Origin: Deinandra increscens subsp. villosa
Lineage: Eukaryota; Streptophyta; Magnoliopsida; Asterales; Asteraceae
Direction: 5' to 3'
NCBI GenBank assembly: GCA_039602395.1
Contig: JBCNJP010000017.1
Coordinates: 17,888,729-17,952,728 of the forward strand
Length of the DNA stretch: 64,000 bases
The notes beneath the pieces are model-generated. The model did not search any database, had not been told where the DNA came from, and saw only the letters and a list, made by a program, of their open reading frames with translations. Shown one piece after another: positions 12,150-24,420 of the stretch; the stretch's first letter is position 1, and every line of letters begins with the position of its first letter. The translations under genes were made by a program, and so were the position numbers.

Positions 12150-12700
12150 GTAAATAACACACCCACATGCTGCTTAAGTTAAAAATTAATATGTTCTCAT
12201 TGCATTATTGGGATGTACCTTAGAAATCTTGGTTGTGTACAACCCAACAATGGCAGACCCCTTAAAAGTTTCAAAAAATTTAGTAGGTTCTCAACACAAG
12301 TTTCAAAATTTAGCCTTTAAGTCCTCAAAAATTATCAGTGTGCACCAGGAGTCATATTGTAGTAACAAAATGTCCACATTCATAATTGGTGTGTGTGTTG
12401 TGATAACTTGAAAATTTGAAATCTGTTTTACCATAAGCAAAAGTAGCAAATGTAAAAGCATGATTTGTTACTTTTTGTATCTCCTGTTGATTTCAGTTTA
12501 GACATGATCTTTTTTTTGGCATAGGAAAAGATGGGGACCCTTGTGAAAGAAGATTTTGGTCGTCCAGATAGAGCTAATACCATGGTAAGTTTCATCTTTT
12601 CCATGATTAAGGAATATTTTTGTTTAATGTTTCTATTCATAGTTTGGATTTTGGTTGTAACTTGAGTAACTTTTTACTTATAATCAAGTTAAAATTATAT

Positions 12701-15700
12701 AGGTTGTTTCATTTCCATTTCAAATATCAACATGTTATGTGACTATATTCTTTTCTGTTAGTCAACCTTTCAATGATGTCTAGATTACAAATGATGTCAT
12801 GAAACAATATTTTTTAATTTTCAAGCTACTACTGAAACCAGGTTTCATGTGCCCTCTTTTTTACAAGACTTTGATTGCTACAGATGATGCACTTTAATAC
12901 GGATCCGTGGGCTTTTGAATCACCCCAATCTGAGTTCGTATGACCAAGATATGACCAAAACAAGCTTAACGGGTCAAAACGCACCCATCAGGTCACAATT
13001 GCAATTTCTGGCAATTGTAGCGGCTGATTTTGACCGGTTTAGCTGGATGATATGATAAAGGACATGGAGACGAGTCTCTAGCCTTTTGAATCACCTCAAT
13101 TGGAGTCCGTATGCGGAAGATAGGTTTATTGTGTTAGCATACCAAATTATTTGTAAACTCATGTTAACTTTGTAATGTTGCTATATATATGAAATGCATT
13201 ATTTTGCTATAAGTGTGTTTTATTTTGTATTATGAGGTTAATTATTATTTAAATGTGAAAATTAGTGATACTAGAAAAAAATATTTTTTTTATAAAAAAA
13301 ATTAAAATCATGACGCGCAAAAATGCGTGTCATAAACAGATTTATGACGGGGGCTTCCTTGACACGCCTTTTATGACACGCTTTGCACGTCATAAACTGC
13401 GCGTCATCTTGTTCGCGCGTCAAGAAGCAGATGACGCGCATTTTGCGCGTCAAGAGGATTCTTGACCCTGCCTTCCTTGACGCTTTTTTGCGCGTCATCT
13501 GGGCCCTTTCTTGACGCGCAAAAAGCGTCAAGAAAGGCCATTTTTGTATAGGTTGTTTCATTTCCATTTCAAATATCAACATGTTATGTGACTATATTCT
13601 TTTCTGTTAGTCACCCTTTCAATGATGTCTAGATTACAAATGATGTCATGAAACAATATTTTTTAATTTTCAAGCTACTACTGAAACCAGGTTTCATGTG
13701 CCCTCTTTTTTACAAGACTTTGATTGCTACAGATGATGCACTTTAATACGGATCCGTGGGCTTTTCAATCACCCCAATCTGAGTTCGTATGACCAAGATA
13801 TGACCAAAACAAGCTTAACGGGTCAAAACGCACCCATCAGGTCACAATTGCAATTTCTGGCAATTGTAGCGGCTGATTTTGACCGGTTTAGCTGGATGAT
13901 ATGATAAAGGACATGGAGACGAGTCTCTAGCCTTTTGAATCACCTCAATTGGAGTCCGTATGCGGAAGATAGGTTTATTGTGTTAGCATACCAAATTATT
14001 TGTAAACTCATGTTAACTTTGTAATGTTGCTATATATATGAAATGCATTATTTTGCTATAAGTGTGTTTTATTTTGTATTATGAGGTTAATTATTATTTA
14101 AATGTGAAAATTAGTGATACTAGAAAAAAATATTTTTTTTATAAAAAAAATTAAAATCATGACGCGCAAAAATGCGTGTCATAAACAGATTTATGACGGG
14201 GGCTTCCTTGACACGCCTTTTATGACACGCTTTGCACGTCATAAACTGCGCGTCATTGTTCGCGCGTCATTGTTCGCGCGTCAAGAAGCAGATGACGCGC
14301 ATTTTGCGCGTCAAGAGGATTCTTGACCCTGCCTTCCTTGACGCTTTTTTGCGCGTCATCTGGGCCCTTTCTTGACGCGCAAAAAGCGTCAAGAAAGGCC
14401 ATTTTTGTATAGGTTGTTTCATTTCCATTTCAAATATCAACATGTTATGTGACTATATTCTTTTCTGTTAGTCACCCTTTCAATGATGTCTAGATTACAA
14501 ATGATGTCATGAAACAATATTTTTTAATTTTCAAGCTACTACTGAAACCAGGTTTCATGTGCCCTCTTTTTTACAAGACTTTGATTGCTACAGATGATGC
14601 ACTTTAATACGGATCCGTGGGCTTTTGAATCACCCCAATCTGAGTTCGTATGACCAAGATATGACCAAAACAAGCTTAACGGGTCAAAACGCACCCATCA
14701 GGTCACAATTGCAATTTCTGGCAATTGTAGCGGCTGATTTTGACCGGTTTAGCTGGATGATATGATAAAGGACATGGAGACGAGTCTCTAGCCTTTTGAA
14801 TCACCTCAATTGGAGTCCGTATGCGGAAGATAGGTTTATTGTGTTAGCATACCAAATTATTTGTAAACTCATGTTAACTTTGTAATGTTGCTATATATAT
14901 GAAATGCATTATTTTGCTATAAGTGTGTTTTATTTTGTATTATGAGGTTAATTATTATTTAAATGTGAAAATTAGTGATACTAGAAAAAAATATTTTTTT
15001 TATAAAAAAAATTAAAATCATGACGCGCAAAAATGCGTGTCATAAACAGATTTATGACGGGGGCTTCCTTGACACGCCTTTTATGACACGCTTTGCACGT
15101 CATAAACTGCGCGTCATTGTTCGCGCGTCAAGAAGCAGATGACGCGCATTTTGCGCGTCAAGAGGATTCTTGACCCTGCCTTCCTTGACGCTTTTTTGCG
15201 CGTCATCTGGGCCCTTTCTTGACGCGCAAAAAGCGTCAAGAAAGGCCATTTTTGTATAGGTTGTTTCATTTCCATTTCAAATATCAACATGTTATGTGAC
15301 TATATTCTTTTCTGTTAGTCACCCTTTCAATGATGTCTAGATTACAAATGATGTCATGAAACAATATTTTTTAATTTTCAAGCTACTACTGAAACCAGGT
15401 TTCATGTGCCCTCTTTTTTACAAGACTTTGATTGCTACAGATGATGCACTTTAATACGGATCCGTGGGCTTTTCAATCACCCCAATCTGAGTTCGTATGA
15501 CCAAGATATGACCAAAACAAGCTTAACGGGTCAAAACGCACCCATCAGGTCACAATTGCAATTTCTGGCAATTGTAGCGGCTGATTTTGACCGGTTTAGC
15601 TGGATGATATGATAAAGGACATGGAGACGAGTCTCTAGCCTTTTGAATCACCTCAATTGGAGTCCGTATGCGGAAGATAGGTTTATTGTGTTAGCATACC

Positions 15701-16964
15701 AAATTATTTGTAAACTCATGTTAACTTTGTAATGTTGCTATATATATGAAATGCATTATTTTGCTATAAGTGTGTTTTATTTTGTATTATGAGGTTAATT
15801 ATTATTTAAATGTGAAAATTAGTGATACTAGAAAAAAATATTTTTTTTATAAAAAAAATTAAAATCATGACGCGCAAAAATGCGTGTCATAAACAGATTT
15901 ATGACGGGGGCTTCCTTGACACGCCTTTTATGACACGCTTTGCACGTCATAAACTGCGCGTCATTGTTCGCGCGTCATTGTTCGCGCGTCAAGAAGCAGA
16001 TGACGCGCATTTTGCGCGTCAAGAGGATTCTTGACCCTGCCTTCCTTGACGCTTTTTTGCGCGTCATCTGGGCCCTTTCTTGACGCGCAAAAAGCGTCAA
16101 GAAAGGCCATTTTTGTATAGGTTGTTTCATTTCCATTTCAAATATCAACATGTTATGTGACTATATTCTTTTCTGTTAGTCACCCTTTCAATGATGTCTA
16201 GATTACAAATGATGTCATGAAACAATATTTTTTAATTTTCAAGCTACTACTGAAACCAGGTTTCATGTGCCCTCTTTTTTACAAGACTTTGATTGCTACA
16301 GATGATGCACTTTAATACGGATCCGTGGGCTTTTGAATCACCCCAATCTGAGTTCGTATGACCAAGATATGACCAAAACAAGCTTAACGGGTCAAAACGC
16401 ACCCATCAGGTCACAATTGCAATTTCTGGCAATTGTAGCGGCTGATTTTGACCGGTTTAGCTGGATGATATGATAAAGGACATGGAGACGAGTCTCTAGC
16501 CTTTTGAATCACCTCAATTGGAGTCCGTATGCGGAAGATAGGTTTATTGTGTTAGCATACCAAATTATTTGTAAACTCATGTTAACTTTGTAATGTTGCT
16601 ATATATATGAAATGCATTATTTTGCTATAAGTGTGTTTTATTTTGTATTATGAGGTTAATTATTATTTAAATGTGAAAATTAGTGATACTAGAAAAAAAT
16701 ATTTTTTTTATAAAAAAAATTAAAATCATGACGCGCAAAAATGCGTGTCATAAACAGATTTATGACGGGGGCTTCCTTGACACGCCTTTTATGACACGCT
16801 TTGCACGTCATAAACTGCGCGTCATTGTTCGCGCGTCAAGAAGCAGATGACGCGCATTTTGCGCGTCAAGAGGATTCTTGACCCTGCCTTCCTTGACGCT
16901 TTTTTGCGCGTCATCTGGGCCCTTTCTTGACGCGCAAAAAGCGTCAAGAAAGGCCATTTTTGTA
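12701..16964 (+). repeat. Five tandem copies of the CACTA 3' end (about 850 bp each)
   Basis: Units begin AGGTTGTTTC at 12701, 13550, 14411, 15258 and 16119, with lengths of 849, 861, 847, 861 and about 846 bp. Each holds an AT-rich part and a GACGCGC-rich subterminal block ending GGCCATTTTTGTA. The first four run straight into the next unit, and only the last continues to the terminal GTAGTG. Units 2 and 4 share CTTTTCAATC and a doubled TTGTTCGCGCGTCA. Units 3 and 5 share CTTTTGAATC and a single one. Unit 1 differs (GTCAACC, CATCTTGTTC). The last four units therefore form two copies of a two-unit repeat. Confidence 0.9.
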
Positions 16965-16970
16965 GTAGTG

Positions 16971-17259
16971 ATCACTTTAACATGGAGTTCAATTGTTGTT
17001 TTAATGAACACTGGTTATATTATATACCAACTACAACCATAACATAAAGTAGCCATGTTCTAGACCAATTTGAAACTAATATTTTTCTTTTAACAAAGTG
17101 ACATTTTTTAATACTAATTAAATCAATACATCATAATAGTTCACAGGAGGATTTGAGCACCAACATGCTACTTAGAAAACCATCATTTTAACAGTAGCAT
17201 GAATCCCAGATTGTAGTATCATCAGAAAACCAAATTCATTTTCATATGAATTAATCAAT
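16971..17259. other. Continuation of unit 2 after CACTA, 3' flank of zinc-finger copy 2
   Basis: Resumes the sequence interrupted at 9560 and matches 25463-25746. No gene. Confidence 0.6.
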
Positions 17260-17643
17260 TTAAGCATTTAACCCATCTAAACTCCTCACTCCCCTTGAAA
17301 GCATCATCAAGCAAAGAGCCCCTTTCAAAGCTCCATCATCACCATCATCATAACTCAAATCACTGCTCATATGGTGATCATGCTTAAAAGACTTGTACCT
17401 TGTGCATGATCTCTTTTTTCTTACCGGATTCGCAACTCCACCACAATGTTCCTCCGATGATGATTCATCCAAAGGTCGAGATCTTTTCATCGAATGACAT
17501 CTCATGTGACCGTAAAAACCCTTTTGTGAATCAAAAACCTTTCCACACTCTTTACACACACTCTTCTTCATCCACTCTCTTCTTGATTCACCATAATCTT
17601 TGACGGAAAAAGAAGAAGAAGAAGAAACCCTCCAAGATCTTTT

Positions 17644-17794
17644 TATTGGAATATATTATTATTAGGTATTATTATTATTATTAGGGTTGAGCCCACGGGC
17701 CTGGTTAGGTTTTAGGGTTCCATGTGATTTCTATATATTGTAACCTAATTATCAATAATAGGCATTCAGTTATTCAGCATTCCATATTCTTACA
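17644..17794 (+). repeat. 5' LTR of the short LTR element
   Basis: 151 bp, starting TATTGGAATAT and ending ATTCTTACA. Followed directly by the primer-binding site. Confidence 0.9.
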
Positions 17795-19057
17795 TGGTAT
17801 CACAGCCAAAACGATCCAAACACTAGCCGTCGCCACCGAGTTCAAACCCTAGACAGGGCGGTGTGCCGTCGCGCCGCCCTGTCCCAACTTCGTTTTTTTT
17901 CTTTCTATTTACTTTCTTCAGTTTATCCGTTTCTCGTTTCAATAAAGTTTCGTTCTCGTGTTTGTCTCAAGATTCTGGGCTTCTAGTTCGTAATATTTTT
18001 AATTTTCCTCCAAGTAATTACTCTATTGTCATGTTAGTTCATGAGCAAGTTGGAGGCTTTAGTATATTCTCTCGTCCTCATATCAATAATCCATCATATG
18101 TTTTGAAAATTGTTGTATTTCTTCTAGCCGCCACCAACCACATCCAAATTTTTTTTTTATTTTGCTTACCGTAATCATTCAGTAATACCCATGAATCAAA
18201 ATTGATTGGTTGGTGTGCTTTTTCATATGGATGGTTTTGATTTAGACAACGTTTTTAGATTGGGTTTGTTATGGTTCTAAGGTGTTATCTTGGGGTAACC
18301 ATTTATCTATGTTTTTGACCGGCGATTATTTTCACATAGGTTGGGTTATATTTTTCTCATTCATCATAATCTTTTGGTTCGTTTCTGAATTACGGCTTCG
18401 AAATGCCTCGAACAACGATCCACATGAGCCACAAATCTCAAACTACGGTTTGATTAGATTATTTTTTAGATCTACGGATCCAAGAGGCTGCCACATGACA
18501 ACGTGCATCAGTTTTTTTTCTTTTTTTAAGATTATGTTCTCATACATCTCTTGACCTACGGGTCTACGAGACAACCACACGACCACGGTCGTCAGTCATT
18601 TTTTTCTTTTTCTTTTTAGATCTATAGTTTTCATCTCTTGATCTACGGATCCAAAAGACCGTCGATTGCTAGTCTCGACACACCATCACACGACTACGGT
18701 TGTCAGGTGTCAACTTAATACTAGCCCATTGTTTATTTTTATCATTTCAGGAACCAAGAACCAATGAACTACAACCTCATAATCCCAACAACATTGGTGA
18801 AGATTAATGGCTTTAAAAGTCGGTCGTGTCAAATTCTGCCCCACAAGCACCTGTGCTTGAAGATGAGGACTACGGTTTATCGCATTGAGGTATTCTGAAG
18901 ACTATGGATAGCACAATATGAATTTTTGCCCTAGTTTTGGAGTTACGAGTCAAGACCGAGATCGAAGCTAGTTTTTTAGTTTTTTTCATTATCTTTAATT
19001 ATGTTTTTGTTTTTCAGTCTGAGCTTCCTTTATTTTTCCGCTCCGACTGCGGGGGAG

Positions 19058-19208
19058 TATTGGAATATATTATTATTAGGTATTATTATTATTATTAGGG
19101 TTGAGCCCACGGGCCTGGTTAGGTTTTAGGGTTCCATGTGATTTCTATATATTGTAACCTAATTATCAATAATAGGCATTCAGTGATTCAGCATTCCATA
19201 TTCTTACA
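19058..19208 (+). repeat. 3' LTR of the short LTR element
   Basis: 151 bp with one mismatch to the 5' LTR, preceded by the G-rich polypurine tract at 19049-19057. Confidence 0.9.
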
Positions 19209-19486
19209 CTTTTGGGATTCTCTCTTAAAACATACCCATTACCACCATAATCTTCATCTTCATCACTTTTCTTTTTCATTACGTCATCAAGATCAACACC
19301 CTTTTGGCCATTAACAGTTTCTTGAATACCCTTGCTGCCATTATGGGCTTCTTGATCACCCTTTTTTCTGGAGATTGAAATTAACCCTAAATGAACCCTC
19401 ATGTGATCTCCTAGCTTTTTGGCGCTAGCAAAACTTTGTTTACAAACTCTGCACATGTAACAGTTTTGTTGTTGATCTTCTTTCAT

Positions 19487-19760
19487 GATTGAAGATCAAG
19501 AACACCCAAATCCAAAGTTAGCAGAGAGATGGATAATCTCCAGTTTTGTAGGATATTAAGGAAGAAAAGAAAGCAGCGTAAAACCCGAAATAGAAATTAT
19601 AAACCCTAAAATCGAATTTGCAAGTACGGAAGAACAATCTCTTTCTCACAAGTACGCACGGAATTTATAATCTATAAAATTGTGTACAAAATATATGTGT
19701 GACGTGGGAAGAAGCTTCGTATGGAAGCAAATATACATTTGATAGCCAAGATAGTACAGC
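19487..19760 (-). promoter_or_regulatory. Promoter region of zinc-finger copy 2
   Basis: Parallel to 4278-4560. One TGACGTGG motif at 19700-19707 and a TATA-like stretch near 19665 on the minus strand. The gene it serves is interrupted. Confidence 0.4.
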
Positions 19761-19799
19761 GGATGGAAAATTTTTGTTATTTTACTCGGGTGTAAAAAT

Positions 19800-22170
19800 A
19801 AATCAATAAAATCTCACTGAGAGTTAATCTTCATTAAATATAATAAAACCAAATACACATTAAAGTTAAGTTTATTATCTTTTAAAAATATCAATTACAA
19901 CTTCATTTTTAATACTTTCATTTGTTTTTTTTTCTACGGTACAAATTATACAACCATTTGAAAAATCTTCACCAATACGATTACGTAAATTTGTCTTGAC
20001 AATCTTAACCGCTAAAAAAAATCTCTCAGTTTGATGTGGTTGTAATGGGCAAAACTAATCTAAGCTTAATTTAGTAACCGATACACCAAAGGAAATGAAA
20101 TATATTTTGTTGTTATATTTTGTTGTTTCCACCATAGTTCTAGATCTTCAACACCACCCAAATTATCAAATTTTGCATCATTTCGCACATTATTAAAATA
20201 CAAGTCAAGTTGATGCGCAAGAGCTATTTTTTCCCATTATCAAAATCATATGGATAAAGCTCACACAATCTCATCAACTTTGATGCATCAAAATTAGAAA
20301 ACGAGTTATACGAGATGAAAGCCGACATGATTTGAAGTAATTCTGTGTTAATCTCATTAAACCGATCACCAAACTCTCGAATTTCCATATCTATAACAGT
20401 GTTAAAACAATCAACTTATAATAATATTCATTGGTGATATTTTACCTTTTTTCTTTTAGCCCTCTCATTGAAATATTCTTTTGTCTAAAGCTTGAATATC
20501 ATGGTTTTCATAAAAAGAACGTATTTTCTTTAGAAGTGGATGAAAACCTTCTTCTCTACATTTTTTTGCATATTTCGTCTAGCCGTTCCCATCAATGTAA
20601 CAACCTCCAAAATGTCTTGATCATTTCTCTGTAGAGCTTCTGATAATGAATTTGTAAACCCTAAAGCTTCGTACATTAAGTGCAAATAAAATACAAATTC
20701 GAATGACCTCAAATAATTTAACATACTCAAAGCTTGATTTTGACTAGAAGAGCTATTGCATTCTTCTTGAACATATTCAAGCACTTTAATAATGGATGAA
20801 AATATATCAGTTAGACGTGTGAGTGTTCTGTAATGAGAATTCAATTTTGTATCTCCAGGTCGTATAAAAGAAAGCTCTTGGTTTAACACTTCCCGTTCCA
20901 AGTATACCACTACAAATTTCATTTTGCATTCTCTCTTGTTCATTTTTCTGTAAGATACCTGTTCGTTTCAAGAAGAGCAAACCACAATCATGAAAATATT
21001 TAAATTGTCAAAGAAGTACACAACACTTAAATGCTTTCTTGCAACCGCCACAACCACTAACTGAAGTTGGTGAACAATACAATATATACATAATATGCTG
21101 AGTTATTTTCTTCTAAGATTTTTGCCTTTAATCCATTAAACTCACTTGGCATATTTTTTTTAATACTTAATCATATCCTTGACCTCTTAGCTTTTTAATA
21201 CTTAATCCATACATACTAGCAAAAAAAAAGTGCCAATTGCGTATTTAAGGGCCAAAGAAGATGACTCCATCACGTGAACAAGACCAACAAATATCTCCTT
21301 AACGAGTCCATGTGTGTCAGCATATCGTAATACAATAGTCATCTATTCCTTCTTTGACACATCACTGGATTCATCAACTAACAAAGAAAATGCGTCATCA
21401 CCAACTTCTTTGAAAATGAAATTTAGAACTTCTTACTCAAAACAATTAGCAATATCTTTTTGAATAGTTGGAGATAATATCGATTATTACCTGCAGCCTT
21501 TGTAATTCACTAAGTTCCTTATCATGGCGTAGGATTATTATTTCCAAGAAATTTTATTTGCAAATATATATGTTTTGCTCTCGTCGTGACCACGAAAAGG
21601 TAATGCATTCTTTAAACAAAGTCTACAAGCATTAATTGTAGCATTCGGTCGAATTGGAATCGCTCTATGTACAATATCACCTTGCTTATGAAGAGCAGTG
21701 GCAATAGATTACTTTTGATTTATCAAATCTTCACTTTTTTAACTGCTTTATTATTAGCACTACTAACTTCACAAACGTGTATATCAAATCTGCCTTGTTA
21801 ATTCCAACAATTAAACCCTTCTTTTAAAAATACATCACGTCCTCCTTGGTTCCCAACATAATCTACAAATAAATAACAACACAAGCAAAATGCTTTGTCC
21901 CCTTTCACATTGTACTCCAACCAGTTGTCACCATATTTATAAAACCATGGTCGGATGAAACGTCTCTCTTTAGTCCCTATCATTCTCTTTGAAAAGTCAT
22001 GGCCTCGTGGTTGAAAATGTCCATTAATGCAATACTTTCTCTTTATTTGATCTCTTTGATCAGGGTGATAATCCATAACTCTTTTCCTCCGCAAGATCCC
22101 TAGGAAGCTTATCCAAATCAACAAAACTAGGTTTGGAAGATGATATTTGTGGCTTGTAAAACCTTTCCAT
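19800..22170 (-). pseudogene. hAT/ZMYM1-like transposase pseudogene, unit 2
   Basis: Paralogue of the relic at 4561-7440. The N-terminal finger region (22124-21798) reads DYHPDQRDQIKRKYCINGHF and then AFCLCCYLFVDYVGNQGG. The central region (20943-20530) reads TRLTDIFSSIIKVLEYVQEE and LSEALQRNDQDILEVV. It lacks the 490-bp internal duplication of unit 1. Multiple stops. Confidence 0.7.
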
Positions 22171-22255
22171 AGAACCTAGTAAATAAAAGTATATATCATT
22201 ATTTAATCTGATCAATCAACAAGAATTATGTTCATAAATCATAAAAATATAAAAT

Positions 22256-23049
22256 AGGGGTAATTGCATACTTCCCCATATAAACTTTAAAAATTGCATA
22301 TATACCCAACTAAAAATTTTAATTGTATATATGCCCTTCTTTATTGAAAAATATTGCAAATTTACCCATAATGTTTATTTTATTAAAAATAAATTATAGA
22401 ATTACTATTTTACCCTTATGTACTTGAGATTATATAAATTGCATATATACCATTTCTTAAATTCTCATGCCCATCGTATTAAACTATACAATCTATTATA
22501 CTATCAAAAATTGCATTTATGCACTCGATATTTATACATATAAATCAAAACAGAAATCTTTGTTTAATATTAAAAGTAAATAATAGTTTTACATAGTAGC
22601 ATACATTCTTTACACAGCCACATACATTCATCCGATAAATAATAAAACAATCTCTGTAATAATAGTTTGCTTCTGCAATCCCAAAATGGGAATCAATATT
22701 TGCTTTTGAAACATTCACCAAATGGATAATAAATTGCATAAGAGAGGGACTAAAATCCAAAATAAGAAATGAGACAAACTTGTTCAAGTCGCAGAGGGCT
22801 CAGAGCTGAAATCCAAAATTGAATGGAGAAGAAGTACCGGACTCAAGGGGAAAGTCAGAGCAAAACATAAGTGTCCCGAGTTCATGACCATCTGGCTAAC
22901 GATCTGGTTGGGTAATTAAAATTTATTTCCATCTATTTTTCAAGGGTATATTTGTCATTAGATCAAAATTGGATAAATATGTAATTGTTGTTTTGGTATG
23001 GGTAAATATGCAATTAAGGCTCAAATAGGGGGATATATGCAATTCTCCC
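22256..23049. mobile_element. Non-autonomous TIR element, unit 2 copy (794 bp)
   Basis: Ends AGGGGTAATTGC and GCAATTCTCCC, cleaner inverted repeats than in the unit 1 copy. TATAAAAT on both sides (22248-22255, 23050-23057). Confidence 0.65.
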
Positions 23050-23057
23050 TATAAAAT

Positions 23058-24420
23058 ATTTCTCACAGAGATACAAAAATCTATTTCCAAATTCCAACTG
23101 ATATGTATATCAGTATATGTTGTCTACGGATAACAGTTCATTCAACCATCGAATTTTAAACTGAGGAAACTCTGAAACTAATAATACCCAAAACATCTAT
23201 TCTCATAAAATTCTATCACTATTATCCAAAATTCTAATGAAATTAATAACCAAAACATCGGATTTTAAACTAGAGAGAGGAGGAGTTAGGGTTAAGCACA
23301 TGTTGATTATCAATCCAAGACCCAAATCGAGGTTGAACCTTCAATAATCAATCATTATGAAGCGTTGATTAGAAGTTTAGAACTGGAACTTGCATATACA
23401 CGATATTATGATCGTTGATTATATGGTGGAAGGTAGATTGGGAGTACTAGTCGTTGAACATTTTGTATTTGGGATTGCCATTCAAAAAGAAAAAAACCAA
23501 GGGGATTGGACTTGGGCTTGTGGGCTTGTGGGCTTGGGTGCCTTAATAAAATTCTTTTGGGTGCCTACCAAAATTGTTCATGTTTGAGTCTATCGGAAAG
23601 GTAGTGACTGGACTTACCGATGAACGTTTAATAGGAGGGATATGGTTGTGTGATTTGATATTATTTTATTATTAAAATAATAATTTTAATTAAATTGGTA
23701 ATTACATGGCAACATTTGATTGGAAGCATCATTCCCCCCCCCCCCCCCTCCTTTCACAGCGTTTGAATTCTCACGGAAGGAAGTGGTGCAACCCACTCAC
23801 ACCGGTATGGGTGGGTGCCAGCTCAACTCACGGGCAGCTTTGACCAATGTTTTAAAAACCGGTTCAACCGGTCCGGTTCAACCGGTTCAACTGCCAACCG
23901 GTCATTATACCGGTTTTTTAATCCCCGGTTTTTTGGACATAACCGGACCGTTTTGAACCGGGCGGTTTTCCGGTTTTTTTTCCGGTTCAACCGGTTTTCT
24001 GACAGTTTTTTAAAAAAAATATTTTTTTTTAAATTTATTGTTATTATTTATTATTTTTTAAATTTTAAAACTTATATATTCTTATGAAATACCTATTTGG
24101 TATTATTTTTAGTGGATTATCATTGTATTTTAACTATTTTCGTTGTGGTGTACAAATTTATTAACATTTTTATAAAAATATATATATAAATCCCCTAACC
24201 GGTTCAACCGGCCGGTCTAACCGGTCCGACCGGTCGAACCGGCCCCGAAAAGTTTTCCGGTTCAACTAAAAAACCGGTTTTTAAAACATTGGCTTTGACG
24301 GACCATACCGGCTGATCTTATAATCACTATGCAAGTGTGGTAAATTATCACACACCTCAAAACATGATATTAATCAAGTTTTTTTTAGAACGGTTAATTT
24401 TATTTTTACACCAGTTTTCA
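23058..24420. other. Non-coding duplicated stretch, unit 2
   Basis: Matches 8324-9240. Differs by a longer C-run at about 23735-23750 and the MITE at 23845-24291. No gene. Confidence 0.5.
23845..24291. mobile_element. hAT-type MITE rich in CCGGTTCAACCGG (447 bp)
   Basis: Starts CAATGTTTTAAAAACCGG and ends CCGGTTTTTAAAACATTG, perfect inverted repeats at the tips. Flanked by the 8-bp duplication GCTTTGAC (23837-23844 and 24292-24299), which is single at 9102-9109 in unit 1. The inside is full of CCGGTTCAACCGG words. Eight-base duplications point to hAT. Inserted after the block duplication. Confidence 0.92.

Larger units (their letters stand above)
9561..16970 (+). mobile_element. Non-autonomous CACTA element (about 7.4 kb)
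   Basis: The left end reads CACTACTAGAAACAGGGCC. The right end reads GGCCATTTTTGTAGTAGTG, giving imperfect inverted repeats of roughly 28 bp with the En/Spm-type CACTA termini. Subterminal regions at both ends are packed with GACGCGC/GCGCGTC motifs, as expected of TNPA-binding arrays. Flanks compared with the empty site near 25463 show ATC on both sides (CACTA elements duplicate 3 bp), with an extra GA before the left terminus. No TNP2 or TNPA homology was found inside, so it would need transposase in trans. The interior holds exon-like gene fragments and a five-fold tandem copy of the right end. Confidence 0.85.
17644..19208 (+). mobile_element. Short non-autonomous LTR retrotransposon (1,565 bp)
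   Basis: Two 151-bp LTRs (17644-17794 and 19058-19208) differ at one position (CAGTTATTC versus CAGTGATTC). TGGTATCACAGCC right after the left LTR is a primer-binding site for initiator-Met tRNA, and GCGGGGGAG just before the right LTR is the polypurine tract. A 5-bp duplication CTTTT (17639-17643, 19209-19213) flanks it. The LTRs start TA rather than TG and end CA. The 1.26-kb interior has no gag or pol. It contains about three related stretches around GATCTACGGATCCAAAAGAC (18470-18720). LTR size fits TRIM-like elements. Confidence 0.9.
17260..19486 (-). pseudogene. C2H2 zinc-finger gene copy 2, split by an LTR element
   Basis: Same gene as copies 1 and 3. The 5' part (19486 down to 19209) encodes finger 1 and the acidic linker, with AKKLGDH in place of GKKLGDH. 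The 3' part (17643 down to 17260) encodes finger 2 (GFYGHMRCH, where copies 1 and 3 have GLYGHMRCH) and the C-terminus ending SLDGLNA. A 1,565-bp LTR element separates them within the codons after the RENPK stretch, with CTTTT duplicated on both sides. Unless the insert is spliced out, only a truncated product with finger 1 can be made. Each half still reads open, so the break is recent. Confidence 0.85.

Noticed and set aside
13265..16034. Repeated 66-70-codon ORFs (MILEKNIFFIKK...)
   Set aside because: They are translations of the GACGCGC subterminal array in each tandem unit, not genes.
12701..16970. CRISPR-like regular array
   Set aside because: The repeats are 850-bp transposon ends in a plant genome; there are no spacers.
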